Notes: generated by a model not told the origin, from the sequence alone. A stretch of 64,000 nucleotides of DNA from Drancourtella massiliensis (GCF_016900655.1 NZ_JACJKH010000019.1:1-64000); one strand, 5' to 3'. Shown: positions 29,482 to 38,827, counted from the first letter of the stretch. A program made the numbers and translations.

Positions 29482-30380
29482 TTTGAGCACGCTCCTTTCC
29501 CTGCTGTCTCCGAAACCGGAACCGCGTAAATCTTTCGCTTCAGACCGCTGCAGGACATGGACGTGTGATATTTACTGCCGTAGTCCGTGACATATACTCC
29601 CATTCCTGCCACATTTTGTCCGCATCTTTCACAAGGATAATACTTCCCGCCCGACGCATTTCGCAATTCCTCCAGTCCGGAGGACGGAACCATATGGATC
29701 GACAGATCCAGATAGGAGCAGTGGTAGTCCTGATGATACACTACCCCGTTTTCTGTCACATACACAATCTTCTGCTCCGCCTGGACAGGGATAGACGATT
29801 CATAGCCACACCACCCTTTTATCCGGATGCTCTCTTCTTTTTCTACATTGAAGATTCCAAATACCGGAACAGGGATCTCCACCGTATACGATGTGTTCAG
29901 ATACAAAATCTGATTCATAAGATCCACGTAGGAACTGCTGCAGTCAATCCCGGAAGCACCTCCTTTTACCATGCTACGCTCCAGCCGTTCTGTGCTGACT
30001 TCCTCCCGGATATCCTCCTCCAGTTCTTCTGTACTGACAAATGGATTCAGATAAGCCTGTTCCGCATATTTTCTGCCCGCATACTGCATCCCCGCCCGGA
30101 TATTTGTCTGTACTGCCATCACCTCAAACAAGTATAAAAAGGCCAGTACCGCAAACAGGAAAAGAGGAACCACAAAGGCTGCTTCCACAGTCATACTTCC
30201 TCCAGAAAAGGAGGTAAAGACAGGTGCCTTTAAGGTACACTTCTTATTTCGTGGGGAAAGCTGCTTCCATCTATGAAGCGAATCAGAATCTGTCTCCTTT
30301 CTATATATTTTAGGGTCTGAAAATTCGTTGACCATGGTTTGTATGTAGTTTAAATCACCTGAGTTGTCACAAAAAGGCAC
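29469..30380 (-). CDS. TadE-like pseudopilin with tandem cysteine modules
   Basis: 303 residues. A TadE-type stretch GSMTVEAAFVVPLFLFAVLAF lies at about residues 60-82. The outer part ends in two related units of about 45 residues, each VYVT-x-x-G-x-x-YH-x(4)-C...CxxC (ending YYPCERCG and GACSKCGK). Such YH-C-CxxC units resemble small metal-binding modules found in other exported proteins. The start is GTG at 30380, supported by GGAGG nine bases before it. Part of the Tad operon. Confidence 0.8.
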   Translation of the reverse strand: MPFCDNSGDLNYIQTMVNEFSDPKIYRKETDSDSLHRWKQLSPRNKKCTLKAPVFTSFSGGSMTVEAAFVVPLFLFAVLAFLYLFEVMAVQTNIRAGMQYAGRKYAEQAYLNPFVSTEELEEDIREEVSTERLERSMVKGGASGIDCSSSYVDLMNQILYLNTSYTVEIPVPVFGIFNVEKEESIRIKGWCGYESSIPVQAEQKIVYVTENGVVYHQDYHCSYLDLSIHMVPSSGLEELRNASGGKYYPCERCGQNVAGMGVYVTDYGSKYHTSMSCSGLKRKIYAVPVSETAGKGACSKCGK

Positions 30381-30452
30381 CTCGCTTTACCTCCTTTCTG
30401 TATATCAGACTGATCTGTCAGATATGAAATAAGAACTGTTTTCACAGATTTG

Positions 30453-31877
30453 TTATTGATATGCATAATATGTCGAAAATTGGTACGTAATTCCTCTTCT
30501 GAGTCTGCATGTACTTTGAATCCTGAGTTTTGTAATACAGGCATCGGCTTGAAAAAACGGACAGTCCAGCCGCATCTTCATATTCCATTCAATCAGATCC
30601 AGCATCCGGAGCCGCAGCGTTTCTTTGGATTCCAGAAGAAACAGCATCTTCATGTAGTCATCGTACCCGAATCCGCTTTCTCCGGCTTCACTAGCTCCGG
30701 AGTCTTCTTTTGTCCCAAGCTTTAGCAGGCCTGAGAGACTCAGCTTCCATGTCTCTTTACTCTTGGCCGCCGGCACCTTTCCCCCGGCAGTCAGTGTCCG
30801 AAGATCCATCACGCTCTCCCCGTATGCCCAGGCCATCAGGATGATCTGGCAGACTACATCCGTCAGTTCCGGATTTCCCATCAGGGTACTTACTACACCG
30901 GCCAGCACTTTTGCTTCCGTCTTCTTCGTCTCGTCTGTCTGAAGATAGAAATAATTCGGTGCCATTCGGAGATTTCGGATTTTATCCAGTACTTCCTGCA
31001 GATTTTCCATGTCATCTGTATTTCCGCCGATCAGGTATTCCTGTTCGTATTCCAGCGGACGATTTTCTCCCGGACTGATATAGCTTCCAAAATGCTCTGG
31101 AATATAGGCAATAAAATACAACTTTTCGTTTCCCGTTTCTTCTGTGGCAGGTACATCTCCCTTGCCTTCCCGTCTCTCCCGACCGGAAATTCCCGGAGTT
31201 CCTTCCACACTTTTCTGTGAAATGGTCCGGTCTTTCGGCAGAACAATCTCCGTCAGTACTTTCCTTTTCAGCTTCTGCAAAATCCCCAGCGGATTTTCCG
31301 TCTCCTCCCCGCTTCCTTCGGAAGAGCCTTCCGATGTCCCGTGAGATGCCAGAATCTCATCCATCTTCTTTTCTGTCTCCTCTTCCTGCTGCTGATACTT
31401 TTCGGCCTCTTCTTCCTGTTTTTTCGCCTCATCTTCTTTCCCGGTCAGATCCTTGATAATATCGATTCCGAACCTGTTCTCCATATATCTGCAGACCTGA
31501 TCCGCGAACTCCCGGCCTTCTCCGTCACTCAAAAAGCGGACGGCTTCCACCTGACTCTCTCCTGCAACCGCTCCATATACGGTTATACGGTTCAATACTC
31601 TTTCTTCCGAATAATTTCCTGTCTCGTACGTACCGTCCAGTCCGAAAAGATCATACTCTTCCAGAAGTTCCTTCTGATACTCCGCAAACAATGATTCCAC
31701 CGCCCGCTCCGTGTCCGCCCGCCTGATATTCTTTGATGTCTGAATGGACGCACTCTCTAAAATCCCGGCTGTAAACGTCAGCAGAATCAGGATCAAAAGG
31801 CTCATCATCACTGTCAGCTGTGCATCTTCTTTCTTTTTTCCGGCCGGAATCATGTTTCTAAATCTTTCCGCTTTCAC
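30453..31877 (-). CDS. DUF5702 family protein of the Tad locus
   Basis: 474 residues with one N-terminal membrane helix (about 20-42, QLTVMMSLLILILLTFTAGIL) and a large outer domain of the DUF5702 kind, which accompanies Tad genes in Lachnospiraceae. A Glu/Ser-rich low-complexity spacer (about 150-200) interrupts it. The GTG start at 31877 overlaps the flp gene by 20 bases; an ATG eight codons later is an alternative. It ends about 70 bases before the TadE gene. Probably a pseudopilin-like component. Confidence 0.75.
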   Translation of the reverse strand: MKAERFRNMIPAGKKKEDAQLTVMMSLLILILLTFTAGILESASIQTSKNIRRADTERAVESLFAEYQKELLEEYDLFGLDGTYETGNYSEERVLNRITVYGAVAGESQVEAVRFLSDGEGREFADQVCRYMENRFGIDIIKDLTGKEDEAKKQEEEAEKYQQQEEETEKKMDEILASHGTSEGSSEGSGEETENPLGILQKLKRKVLTEIVLPKDRTISQKSVEGTPGISGRERREGKGDVPATEETGNEKLYFIAYIPEHFGSYISPGENRPLEYEQEYLIGGNTDDMENLQEVLDKIRNLRMAPNYFYLQTDETKKTEAKVLAGVVSTLMGNPELTDVVCQIILMAWAYGESVMDLRTLTAGGKVPAAKSKETWKLSLSGLLKLGTKEDSGASEAGESGFGYDDYMKMLFLLESKETLRLRMLDLIEWNMKMRLDCPFFQADACITKLRIQSTCRLRRGITYQFSTYYAYQ

Positions 31878-32058
31878 TTGTAATTTTATTGAAAATCGTC
31901 TGAACGAGCTCTGTCAGCTGGGTCTTGAAGATAATGACAAGTCCGATCAGTACAACGAGAATCAATATGATTTCCACCACTCCAATTCCACTTTCATCTT
32001 TCAGACATTCTTCTATCCTGTTCCAAATTCGTCTTGCATTCATCTGTAACCACAACAT
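31858..32058 (-). CDS. Flp-type small pilin
   Basis: 66 residues: short basic lead, then ESGIGVVEIILILVVLIGLVIIF, the class IVb (Flp) prepilin pattern with a Glu in the hydrophobic segment, and a short tail. Likely the major pilus subunit. The ribosome site AAAGGAGGT is the strongest in the operon, in keeping with high expression. Confidence 0.88.
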   Translation of the reverse strand: MLWLQMNARRIWNRIEECLKDESGIGVVEIILILVVLIGLVIIFKTQLTELVQTIFNKITSESGKI

Positions 32059-32094
32059 TTTGCAACCTCCTTTGTTTCCTGTCTTTGGATTCCT

Positions 32095-33420
32095 TCAAAT
32101 TCCCATGCTCCAGAAGGCCGGTACAATAACAATGACCAGTACCACTGCCAACATCATGATCATCGGCACGAGAAGTTTCGTTCCTGTCTCCTCGCCCTTT
32201 CTCTTTGCCCGCGCTTTCCGGTCCTCAAAGGCATGAACTGCTTCCAGACTGAGCAGTTCTGTAATGCCTCTCGTTCCTTTTCTCAGATTCTGGGAAAGAA
32301 GAAGTCCAAGTCGCATATATTCCTGTATCTGACACCGTTTTCCGAAATTCTCATATCCTTCTCCTTCCGGTACACCTCCCTGCATTTCAAAACATGTCCG
32401 CATCATCTCCTCATAAGCCGGCCGTTTTCCCCCGGTCTCCCGTCTTTCCTGATAGTTTTCCACAATCTTGTACCATGCTCCTTTCACAGTCATCCCTGCA
32501 CCGATCAGCAGGGAAAACTGTTCCAAAATCTCCGGATAATCTCTGAGAAGCTGCTCTTTTCTGGCTCTTGCCGCATCATTTACCTTCTGCCTTCTCCATG
32601 CAGCGGCCGCCACAAAGACCAGCACTCCCATTCCCATCACCTGATACCCGTTGACGGTTGACCGGTATCCCCAGGAAACCTTTCTTCCCGCAATTTCATC
32701 CGGAAGATACAGCGCTTCGTCCTCCCTGCTGATTTCGTTCTCTGAATCCACCAACTGCTCCAGAGCTTCTACGATCTCATCCGGATTCCGAAGCTTCGGC
32801 GGATACAGCGTCACTGTTATATCCCTCGTCCGCTCTACTGCTTCATCCGCTCCCTGATCAAAGCTTAAAACAGCTGTCAGCTGAACCCCGATTCCTTCTT
32901 TCGGGATTGCCTCCTTAAGACTTCCGTCTATACTTATGTACTGATAATCGTCCAGCGTCCATTGAACGGATACCGGATAATCCGGAAGAGAAGTCAACAG
33001 ATTCAAATCTGACGTAACATACTCCAGATCCTGATTCTCTCCCAGAATTCTCTTTTCCAGCTTCTCTGCCTCGTCCGTAAGGATCTTTTCTGCCTCCTCT
33101 TTCGTATATCCCTGCTCATCCACCCGGATCTGAATCGGGATATCTTCATCCACTCCCTCGACCGTCGCAAACACCGTTTCATTCCGGCTTCCGCCGCCTT
33201 TCTGATTTCTTCCAATCTTCCCGTCTTTCACCGGCCTGTCCTGTCCCGTCCATATAAAAACGGCCACGCTGATTGTGTTGACAAGAAAGAAAAACCAGAT
33301 TCCCTTTCTGATCCGCTTTCTTTTTTCCCTGTTTCTTATCTTCCCTTTTCCTGTTTTCCAAAGCAGGACCAGCAAAATTAAATATGCTGCTCCGGTCACT
33401 GCTATTGCTTTTATGTCCAT
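32095..33420 (-). CDS. TadC-like pilus platform protein with an inserted outer domain
   Basis: 441 residues. The C-terminal part (about 285-441) is a type II secretion F domain: LEQFSLLIGAGMTVKGAW, EYMRLGLLLSQNLRKG and a final pair of helices. The N-terminal half has two helices and about 180 residues predicted outside (with YTKEEAEKIL and YPVSVQWTLDDY), more than plain TadC has. Start ATG 33420 is set by GAGGTGTGAGAGG; five residues upstream are possible. Confidence 0.85.
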   Translation of the reverse strand: MDIKAIAVTGAAYLILLVLLWKTGKGKIRNREKRKRIRKGIWFFFLVNTISVAVFIWTGQDRPVKDGKIGRNQKGGGSRNETVFATVEGVDEDIPIQIRVDEQGYTKEEAEKILTDEAEKLEKRILGENQDLEYVTSDLNLLTSLPDYPVSVQWTLDDYQYISIDGSLKEAIPKEGIGVQLTAVLSFDQGADEAVERTRDITVTLYPPKLRNPDEIVEALEQLVDSENEISREDEALYLPDEIAGRKVSWGYRSTVNGYQVMGMGVLVFVAAAAWRRQKVNDAARARKEQLLRDYPEILEQFSLLIGAGMTVKGAWYKIVENYQERRETGGKRPAYEEMMRTCFEMQGGVPEGEGYENFGKRCQIQEYMRLGLLLSQNLRKGTRGITELLSLEAVHAFEDRKARAKRKGEETGTKLLVPMIMMLAVVLVIVIVPAFWSMGI

Positions 33421-33424
33421 CCTC

Positions 33425-34195
33425 TCACACCTCAATCTGTATCATACGAAACCCGGTTCCAAACGCTGCCAGATATAAAACGAGACATCCTGTCATGACC
33501 GCCCTGCCCGGGACTCCCTGATAAAGAACTTCCATAAATTCCGGAAAGCTGAGCATCATATAGGCGATCATTCCAAATGGAATTACTGCCATGACAAGAA
33601 ACTCCATCTTTTTGGCGGAGATTACAGTTTCGATTTCCTGATTCAGCTCCTCCTTCTCCTGAATCTGAGAAATTGTCTGCCGGATCACTCTTGCCATATT
33701 TCCCCCGCTCTTTTTTACAGTCGCAGTGACCGTAACAAAATTTCTGACATCCTCCTGATCTATCCGTTCGGAAAACTCCTCCAGGATCCGCTCTACTCCA
33801 ATATTCATCTTCATCTGCCGGATCATATAATTCCATTCCTTTAAGATCCGGTCCTGCTCCAGGTACATGATCCGCATTTCCTTTCCTGCTTCCAGCAGAG
33901 AATTTTCCAGAGAATATCCCACATTTAAGGCGGCGGACACCGACTGAAGCGCATCCAGAAACTGTCTTGTAAATTCTCTTTCTTTTCTTCTTAATTTTTC
34001 CTTTTCCCAGACATACAGAAATGTTCCTCCCACCGGGAGCAGAAGTACCAGTGCCGCCACTGTGGACCGGTAGAATAAAAGCGCTGTCAGCCCGGCCGCT
34101 CCCACGGCTCCAAGGCATCCTGTCAGATATTCTCCCTTTCTAATATCCTGCCGCCAGCAGTTTTTCTTTTTTCTGTAATTCCTCTTTTTTAACAA
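33425..34195 (-). CDS. TadB-like pilus platform protein
   Basis: 256 residues: two N-terminal helices, then a type II secretion F domain (FLDALQSVSAALNVGYSLENSLLEA, VKKSGGNMARVIRQT) and two C-terminal helices. With TadC it forms the inner-membrane platform that TadA drives. It overlaps the end of the ATPase gene by 56 bases. Confidence 0.88.
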   Translation of the reverse strand: MLKKRNYRKKKNCWRQDIRKGEYLTGCLGAVGAAGLTALLFYRSTVAALVLLLPVGGTFLYVWEKEKLRRKEREFTRQFLDALQSVSAALNVGYSLENSLLEAGKEMRIMYLEQDRILKEWNYMIRQMKMNIGVERILEEFSERIDQEDVRNFVTVTATVKKSGGNMARVIRQTISQIQEKEELNQEIETVISAKKMEFLVMAVIPFGMIAYMMLSFPEFMEVLYQGVPGRAVMTGCLVLYLAAFGTGFRMIQIEV

Positions 34196-35351
34196 GACTT
34201 CCCCTCACTTTCCCGTGGCTGCTTCCTTTCTCCTGAAACTCATACAGTGTATGCATCTGTATTCTGCCTTCCTCATATCCAGTAATTTCAAGAATCTCAA
34301 GGACCTTCCGGGTCTTGTCCCGCATCCTTCCAAGATGGATGATAATATCAATCCCGGATGCTATCTGTCTTTGTACCGCTTCGATCGGAATCTCCATCCC
34401 CATGAGCACCATGGTTTCCAGCCTTCCTATCATATCCTTCGGACTGTTTCCATGACCGGTACTTAAGGAACCGTCATGCCCCGTATTCATAGCCTGCAGC
34501 ATATCGATCGTCTCTGCGCTTCGCACCTCACCTACAATCACGCGGTCCGGACGCATCCGAAGTGCCGTCCGGATCAACTCACGGATATCAATTTCTCCTT
34601 CTCCTTCCATGTTGGCATTCCGGGCTTCCAGCCTTACGAGATTGGGCAGAGACTGTAATTTCAGTTCCGCGTTGTCCTCGATAGTAATAATCCTCTCGTC
34701 CTCCGGTATAAACTGGGAAAGGGCATTGAGAAATGTCGTCTTTCCGGAACCGGTGCCGCCGCTGATAAACATGTTGTACTTTGCCTTTACAAGCTTTTCC
34801 AGAAATTCCGCAGCTTCTTTGGAGATACTTCCCCAGGCAATCAGCCGTTTCATCGTAATTCCTTCTTTCGGGAACTTCCGGATTGTAATAATCGGACCGT
34901 TGAGCGCCACCGGTGGAAGCACCAGGTTGACCCTGGAGCCGTCCGGAAGCCTTGCGTCCACGATCGGTTCCGCCTCATTGACTGTCCGGTTGCAGCCGGA
35001 GGCAATCTGCTGCGCAATATCTTCCAGCTTTTTCCGGGATACAAATCTTTTTTCATACTGATAAATCTCTCCTCCCTTTTCCACAAAAATATTTTCCAGT
35101 CCATTAATCATGATCTCAGTGATCGACTCGTCCTCCAGAAGTTCCTGGAGAATATCCAGCTTTCTGAATGCATTAAACAGATCTCTACCAAATTCCATCT
35201 TCATCCGGAGCGGAATGTACTTGTCTTTGGTATACTCTTCCAGCACCTGATAAATCAATTCGACCAGTTCGCCATCTTCGATTTCTCTCGACAGATCCAG
35301 CTTCGCCATGACCTGCTCCTGCAGCTTTTCCATATGCAGTGTTCTTATCAT
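34140..35351 (-). CDS. TadA/CpaF-type secretion ATPase
   Basis: 403-residue hexameric ATPase powering Flp pilus assembly. Walker A ISGGTGSGKTTFLNAL, the Asp box ERIITIEDNAEL, Walker B-like DRVIVGEVRSAE and the His-box GHDGSLSTGHGNS are complete. The ATG at 35351 sits in an ATGA that would overlap the original end of the upstream tadZ gene. Confidence 0.94.
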   Translation of the reverse strand: MIRTLHMEKLQEQVMAKLDLSREIEDGELVELIYQVLEEYTKDKYIPLRMKMEFGRDLFNAFRKLDILQELLEDESITEIMINGLENIFVEKGGEIYQYEKRFVSRKKLEDIAQQIASGCNRTVNEAEPIVDARLPDGSRVNLVLPPVALNGPIITIRKFPKEGITMKRLIAWGSISKEAAEFLEKLVKAKYNMFISGGTGSGKTTFLNALSQFIPEDERIITIEDNAELKLQSLPNLVRLEARNANMEGEGEIDIRELIRTALRMRPDRVIVGEVRSAETIDMLQAMNTGHDGSLSTGHGNSPKDMIGRLETMVLMGMEIPIEAVQRQIASGIDIIIHLGRMRDKTRKVLEILEITGYEEGRIQMHTLYEFQEKGSSHGKVRGSLVKKEELQKKEKLLAAGY

Positions 35352-36291
35352 ACTGTAATGCCTTCTTTACACATATTTCCGGCTCCCCCTTCATCTCTGT
35401 CATCCGCGCCTTCTGCCGCAGCTTCCTGCATCCCATCAGTTCCAGTGTGTCAAAAAACTGCTCCAGTTTCCGCTCTTCGTCCTCGTCTTCGATATAGGGA
35501 AGGTACCACTCATCACACATCTTCAGAATTTCAAACAGGCCCTGAACACTTTCACTGAGATCGAGGATCATATTTTGATACGGACCTTTCTTCAGGATCT
35601 GAAGAATCAGAGAATTCCAGTCCTCCCATGCCACCTCTTTCAAATCCCGGCTCACCGGTATCGGATCCAGAACAGCCAGTCCTTCCTGATCCTGCACCAT
35701 AGATGTCAGACGCAGCCCCAGATGATTCTGCTCCTGGCGGGAATAATAGAGAAGATCCGCCAGAGATGCGCTCTTTTCTTCCCTGTGCATTCCCCATCCG
35801 GGATATTCCTGCATATTAATATAAAGTGTCTCTTCATCTCTGGACAGCTCATATCCGAGTGCCCTCGCAAAACGTGTTTTCCCGATTCTGTGAATAGGAG
35901 AATAAACGACAATCAGACGCTGATTATCTCTGCGCGGCACCTGAAACAGGCCTGCACGGTCGTGATCCAGGCATACTTCCATGATCCTGGCAAAAATCTT
36001 ATGGACGGACTGGTATTTATAGACCGGGACCTCCTCTTCCCCCACCTCTGCTCCTTCCTGACTTGTCAGCACAAATCTTCTGGCAGCTCTGCTTGTCTGC
36101 CTCTTCTCGTAGGGAATCTCATCCCCGATCAGCAGAAGTTCTGCTTCCTGAAACTCCTCCAGTCTTTCTTCCTGCTCAAAAGAGGTGCAGACCTGTACCT
36201 GAAGATCCAGCTCTTCCCTGTCGGCAATCATATCTGCAAGCCGCAGTACATACAACTCCTCTTCTCCGCATATAATCATTTGTCTGTTCAT
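35185..36291 (-). CDS. TadZ/CpaE-like pilus localisation protein, probably frameshifted at its end
   Basis: 368 residues as read. The N-terminal receiver-like part is followed by a ParA/MinD-like domain: LIVVYSPIHRIGKTRFARALG (modified P-loop), ETLYINMQEYPG and MVQDQEGLAVLDPI. TadZ proteins direct pilus assembly to its cell site. The reading frame runs 167 bases into the ATPase gene with an unnatural tail. One extra base near 35370 would end it at KEGITV with a TGA overlapping the ATPase ATG, the standard operon layout. First gene of the Tad operon. Confidence 0.75.
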   Translation of the reverse strand: MNRQMIICGEEELYVLRLADMIADREELDLQVQVCTSFEQEERLEEFQEAELLLIGDEIPYEKRQTSRAARRFVLTSQEGAEVGEEEVPVYKYQSVHKIFARIMEVCLDHDRAGLFQVPRRDNQRLIVVYSPIHRIGKTRFARALGYELSRDEETLYINMQEYPGWGMHREEKSASLADLLYYSRQEQNHLGLRLTSMVQDQEGLAVLDPIPVSRDLKEVAWEDWNSLILQILKKGPYQNMILDLSESVQGLFEILKMCDEWYLPYIEDEDEERKLEQFFDTLELMGCRKLRQKARMTEMKGEPEICVKKALQYDKNTAYGKAAGAGHGEAGSVERNRRWRTGRIDLSGAGRVYQRQVHSAPDEDGIW

Positions 36292-36402
36292 GAATCATTA
36301 CAGCCGATTCGGCTCTGATATAGATAAGCGCTTTCCCGACGCTTTTCAAATAAGACTCCGGGTGATCCGGATAAAACAAAAGAATTTTGTTTTGTGATAT
36401 GC

Positions 36403-36431
36403 ATTATAGACCGGTTTAGGAGTTTTGTCCA
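36403..36431 (-). promoter_or_regulatory. Putative Tad operon promoter
   Basis: TGGACA (36431-36426), 17 bases, TATAAT (36408-36403) on the minus strand, about 110 bases before tadZ. The leader between holds two small hairpins (AAAACAAAA/TTTTGTTTT and AAGCG/CGCTT). The -35 lies within an ACCGGT inverted repeat (about 36412-36437). Confidence 0.6.
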
Positions 36432-36467
36432 CCGGTTTTTTTCATTTCCCTGATCTTTGTGAAACTC

Positions 36468-36677
36468 TCACAAAATTTCCCAGCATACAATGCCATAAAG
36501 GAGCGCAACCCCAGGAAGTCCAAGGATTCCGCCTGTCAAAACGGTAAACGGATTTAATCCTACGGCAACCGGTATTTTCTGAGAATCCAGAAACTGATTC
36601 ACAAAAAAGATAACAGCCGCACCAAGAACAGCCCGGACAATAAAGTTGATGATGATCTCGATTCCCTTTTCTTTCAT
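36468..36677 (-). CDS. BofA family protein (pro-sigma-K processing inhibitor type)
   Basis: 69 residues with two hydrophobic segments (IEIIINFIVRAVLGAAVIFFVNQFL and GGILGLPGVALLYGIVCW) and the family GLN-P-T/VLTGG-LG-PGVALLYG pattern. In Bacillus BofA holds SpoIVFB inactive in the forespore membrane; here it is consistent with the other sporulation genes. The DUF2508-like neighbour recalls the yaaL-bofA pair. Confidence 0.88.
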   Translation of the reverse strand: MKEKGIEIIINFIVRAVLGAAVIFFVNQFLDSQKIPVAVGLNPFTVLTGGILGLPGVALLYGIVCWEIL

Positions 36678-36781
36678 CTCATACTCCCCGCTTCTTTTAG
36701 TACATTCTATTCTTCCAAACTGGTATTTTATTCCTGTTTTTGTACATACTATAACTATAACTTTAGGAAGGGAGGGATATC

Positions 36782-37015
36782 ATGCCAACAAACACGAATC
36801 ACCATTATGAAGCCGATGTTTATCTCAGAAGTTCTTATTCTGATCTTATAACGGAGATTGCACTTGTCAGGAAGGAGATCGAAGCTGCCGACAATCTCTT
36901 TCAAAACGCCTCTGATCCGGATTTGATTGACAGCTATATTTTTCAGGGGAATGCCGCCCGTAAACGATACAGTTTTCTTATCAAGCAGGCCAAACGAACC
37001 CCTGCATTAACATAG
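36782..37015 (+). CDS. Small DUF2508/YaaL-like protein
   Basis: 77 residues, mostly helical: SDLITEIALVRKEIEAADNLFQNASD... DSYIFQGNAARKRYSFLIKQAKR. The pattern (helix, ID-SYIF, Y-x-x-L-x-x-AK) and its place next to bofA suggest the YaaL/DUF2508 family, although here it is divergent from bofA. Function unknown. Ribosome site GGGAGGG. Confidence 0.65.
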   Translation: MPTNTNHHYEADVYLRSSYSDLITEIALVRKEIEAADNLFQNASDPDLIDSYIFQGNAARKRYSFLIKQAKRTPALT

Positions 37016-37024
37016 GTCCACCGA

Positions 37025-37056
37025 AAAAGGGACGTCAAAAACAACGTCCCTTTTCG
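37025..37056 (+). terminator. Terminator of the DUF2508-like gene
   Basis: AAAAGGGACGT and ACGTCCCTTTT form an 11-base stem with an 8-base loop; U-run on both strands, so it also suits the convergent YczE-like gene. Confidence 0.85.
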
Positions 37057-37082
37057 CATAATTATTTCTATTCATCCGGTTA

Positions 37083-37775
37083 TCATCCTGCATACCGGCA
37101 GAGCTTTTCTCCTGACAAAAATGATGTAAATCGCACATGCCGGTCCATCCAGCTGCCCATCACCCCTACACTTTTCCCCATTGTAAATGCCGCCAGAATC
37201 GTTCCGGCTCCCAATCCGTCCAGATGTCCCAGAAAAATTCCTGTCATTCCGGCAGTCACAGCCAGACAGATAACATCAAAAGAAATTTTTATTTTCGAAT
37301 ACGTGATTCCTGTAATCTGCTCCATCTCCCGCGGGAAAAGGTCCGTCGGCACAATCGGAAGACGGCATCGGTTTGACAACGCGATTCCGAAGCTGATCAG
37401 AAGATAACTGACAACAAAATAGATGACACGCCAACCGGTTGTCTCCGGCAGAATATGAATCCATAATTCATAAACGTCCAGTAATTCTCCGAACACAAAT
37501 CCCACCACAAAGCTGAAAAGATATTCCGGGACAAAGCGTTTCCTCAAAATCATAAGGCTCAGTATCAGAAGCCCTTGAAACAGATAGGTCCATGTCCCAA
37601 GTGAAAGATGCGGAAAGACCTCCGAAAAAGCAAACGGCACACTGGAGATGGCAGATATTCCGGATCCGGAATACAACATCAGTACTACTCCAAACGTATT
37701 CATAATAACAGCCGCCACAAGTGCCGCTTCTCCTCTCCACACCGGTTTCTCAGCTTCCATCTGTTTCTCCCTCAT
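37083..37775 (-). CDS. YczE/YitT-like integral membrane protein
   Basis: 230 residues from ATG 37775, chosen because GAGGAGG lies nine bases ahead (the frame is open 30 residues upstream). It has five to six membrane segments, with FVVGFVFGELLDVYELW and VPTDLFPREMEQITGITYSKIKISFD, the pattern of the YczE-type family. Role unknown. It is divergent from the broken LysR gene, which may once have controlled it. Confidence 0.75.
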   Translation of the reverse strand: MREKQMEAEKPVWRGEAALVAAVIMNTFGVVLMLYSGSGISAISSVPFAFSEVFPHLSLGTWTYLFQGLLILSLMILRKRFVPEYLFSFVVGFVFGELLDVYELWIHILPETTGWRVIYFVVSYLLISFGIALSNRCRLPIVPTDLFPREMEQITGITYSKIKISFDVICLAVTAGMTGIFLGHLDGLGAGTILAAFTMGKSVGVMGSWMDRHVRFTSFLSGEKLCRYAG

Positions 37776-37927
37776 TTTTTCTTTCCTCCTCATAAGATAT
37801 CCTTGCACTTTCCATCCATTCAGTTTAGTATGGAGATAAATGGTTCGCAAATGAATAATTTGCATAAAGTTATAAAATTTTTTTATGATTTAGATGATAC
37901 CGTTATGGAAGGGAAGGACGTGCCTGT

Positions 37928-38827
37928 ATGAACTTATTTTATCTACGTTACTTTGTCACCCTGGCGCATGTACAGCATTATACAAAAGCAGCAGCGTAGC
38001 TCTGTATTTCACAGCCAAATTTAAGCCATGCAATCGCACAGCTTGAACAGGAGCTTGGGGTTCCCCTCTTTGAAAAAGGCGGGCGAAATACAACACTCAC
38101 CCGTTTTGGCGAAGAATTCCTTGACTGCGCAGAACACACATTATCTACTCTGGATGCCGGAATGGAATCTATCCGACGCAGTGCACGGGGCGAAGGGCTG
38201 ATCCGCCTTGGACTTCTGCGGACGCTGGGAGTCGAGTTTGTCCCTCGTCTGGCATCTGCCTTTTTAAAAGCACACCCCGATCTGGATCTCCAGTTTACCT
38301 TTCATACCGGGGTGACACAAAGCCTTCTGGACGGCCTTTCAAAGCGGAAATATGACCTAGTCTTCTGTTCTCATCCGCCGGACAGACTGAACTTCACAGC
38401 GGTTCCGGTACAGAAGCAGGATCTTGTTCTGATTGTCCCAAAAGGACATCCGCTTGCCTCCCGCCATACTGTTGACCTGGCCGAGACAGCTCCCTACCCA
38501 CAGATCTTTTTTGATAAAAGCTCAGGTATCCGTGCCGTGGTTGATCAGATGTTTTCCGACATAAACACAGAACCAAAGATCGCCTACGAGACAGAAGAGG
38601 ATCAGGTCATTGCCGGGCTGACTGCACAAGGCTTTGGTATTGCAGTCGTACCTTATATGGATTTACTCTTAAAGCTGGATCTCAAGATTCTGCAGATCAA
38701 TACCCCCGCATGTGAACGAAATCTTTTTATGGTACACGACAGTCGCATCTTTCTGCCGCCATGCGTGCAGCATTTTCGACAGTTTGTACTTGACAGTACT
38801 GTCCTCCCCGGGCAGGAACTCATCTAG
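37928..38827 (+). pseudogene. LysR family regulator interrupted by an amber codon
   Basis: Reading from ATG 37928 gives MNLFYLRYFVTLAHVQHYTKAAA, then TAG at 37997-37999, then LCISQPNLSHAIAQLEQELG in the same frame and a full LysR substrate domain to 38827. LysR proteins normally have a Gln before L-x-I-SQP, so CAG to TAG is the simplest cause. The stop cuts the DNA-binding helix-turn-helix. A restart at ATG 38162 would give only the effector domain (221 residues). All other parts look intact, so the change seems recent. Confidence 0.85.

Noticed and set aside
37997-37999. TAG in the LysR gene as a pyrrolysine or selenocysteine-like recoding site
   Set aside because: The position normally holds Gln in the helix-turn-helix, and there is no recoding element. 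A nonsense mutation is simpler.
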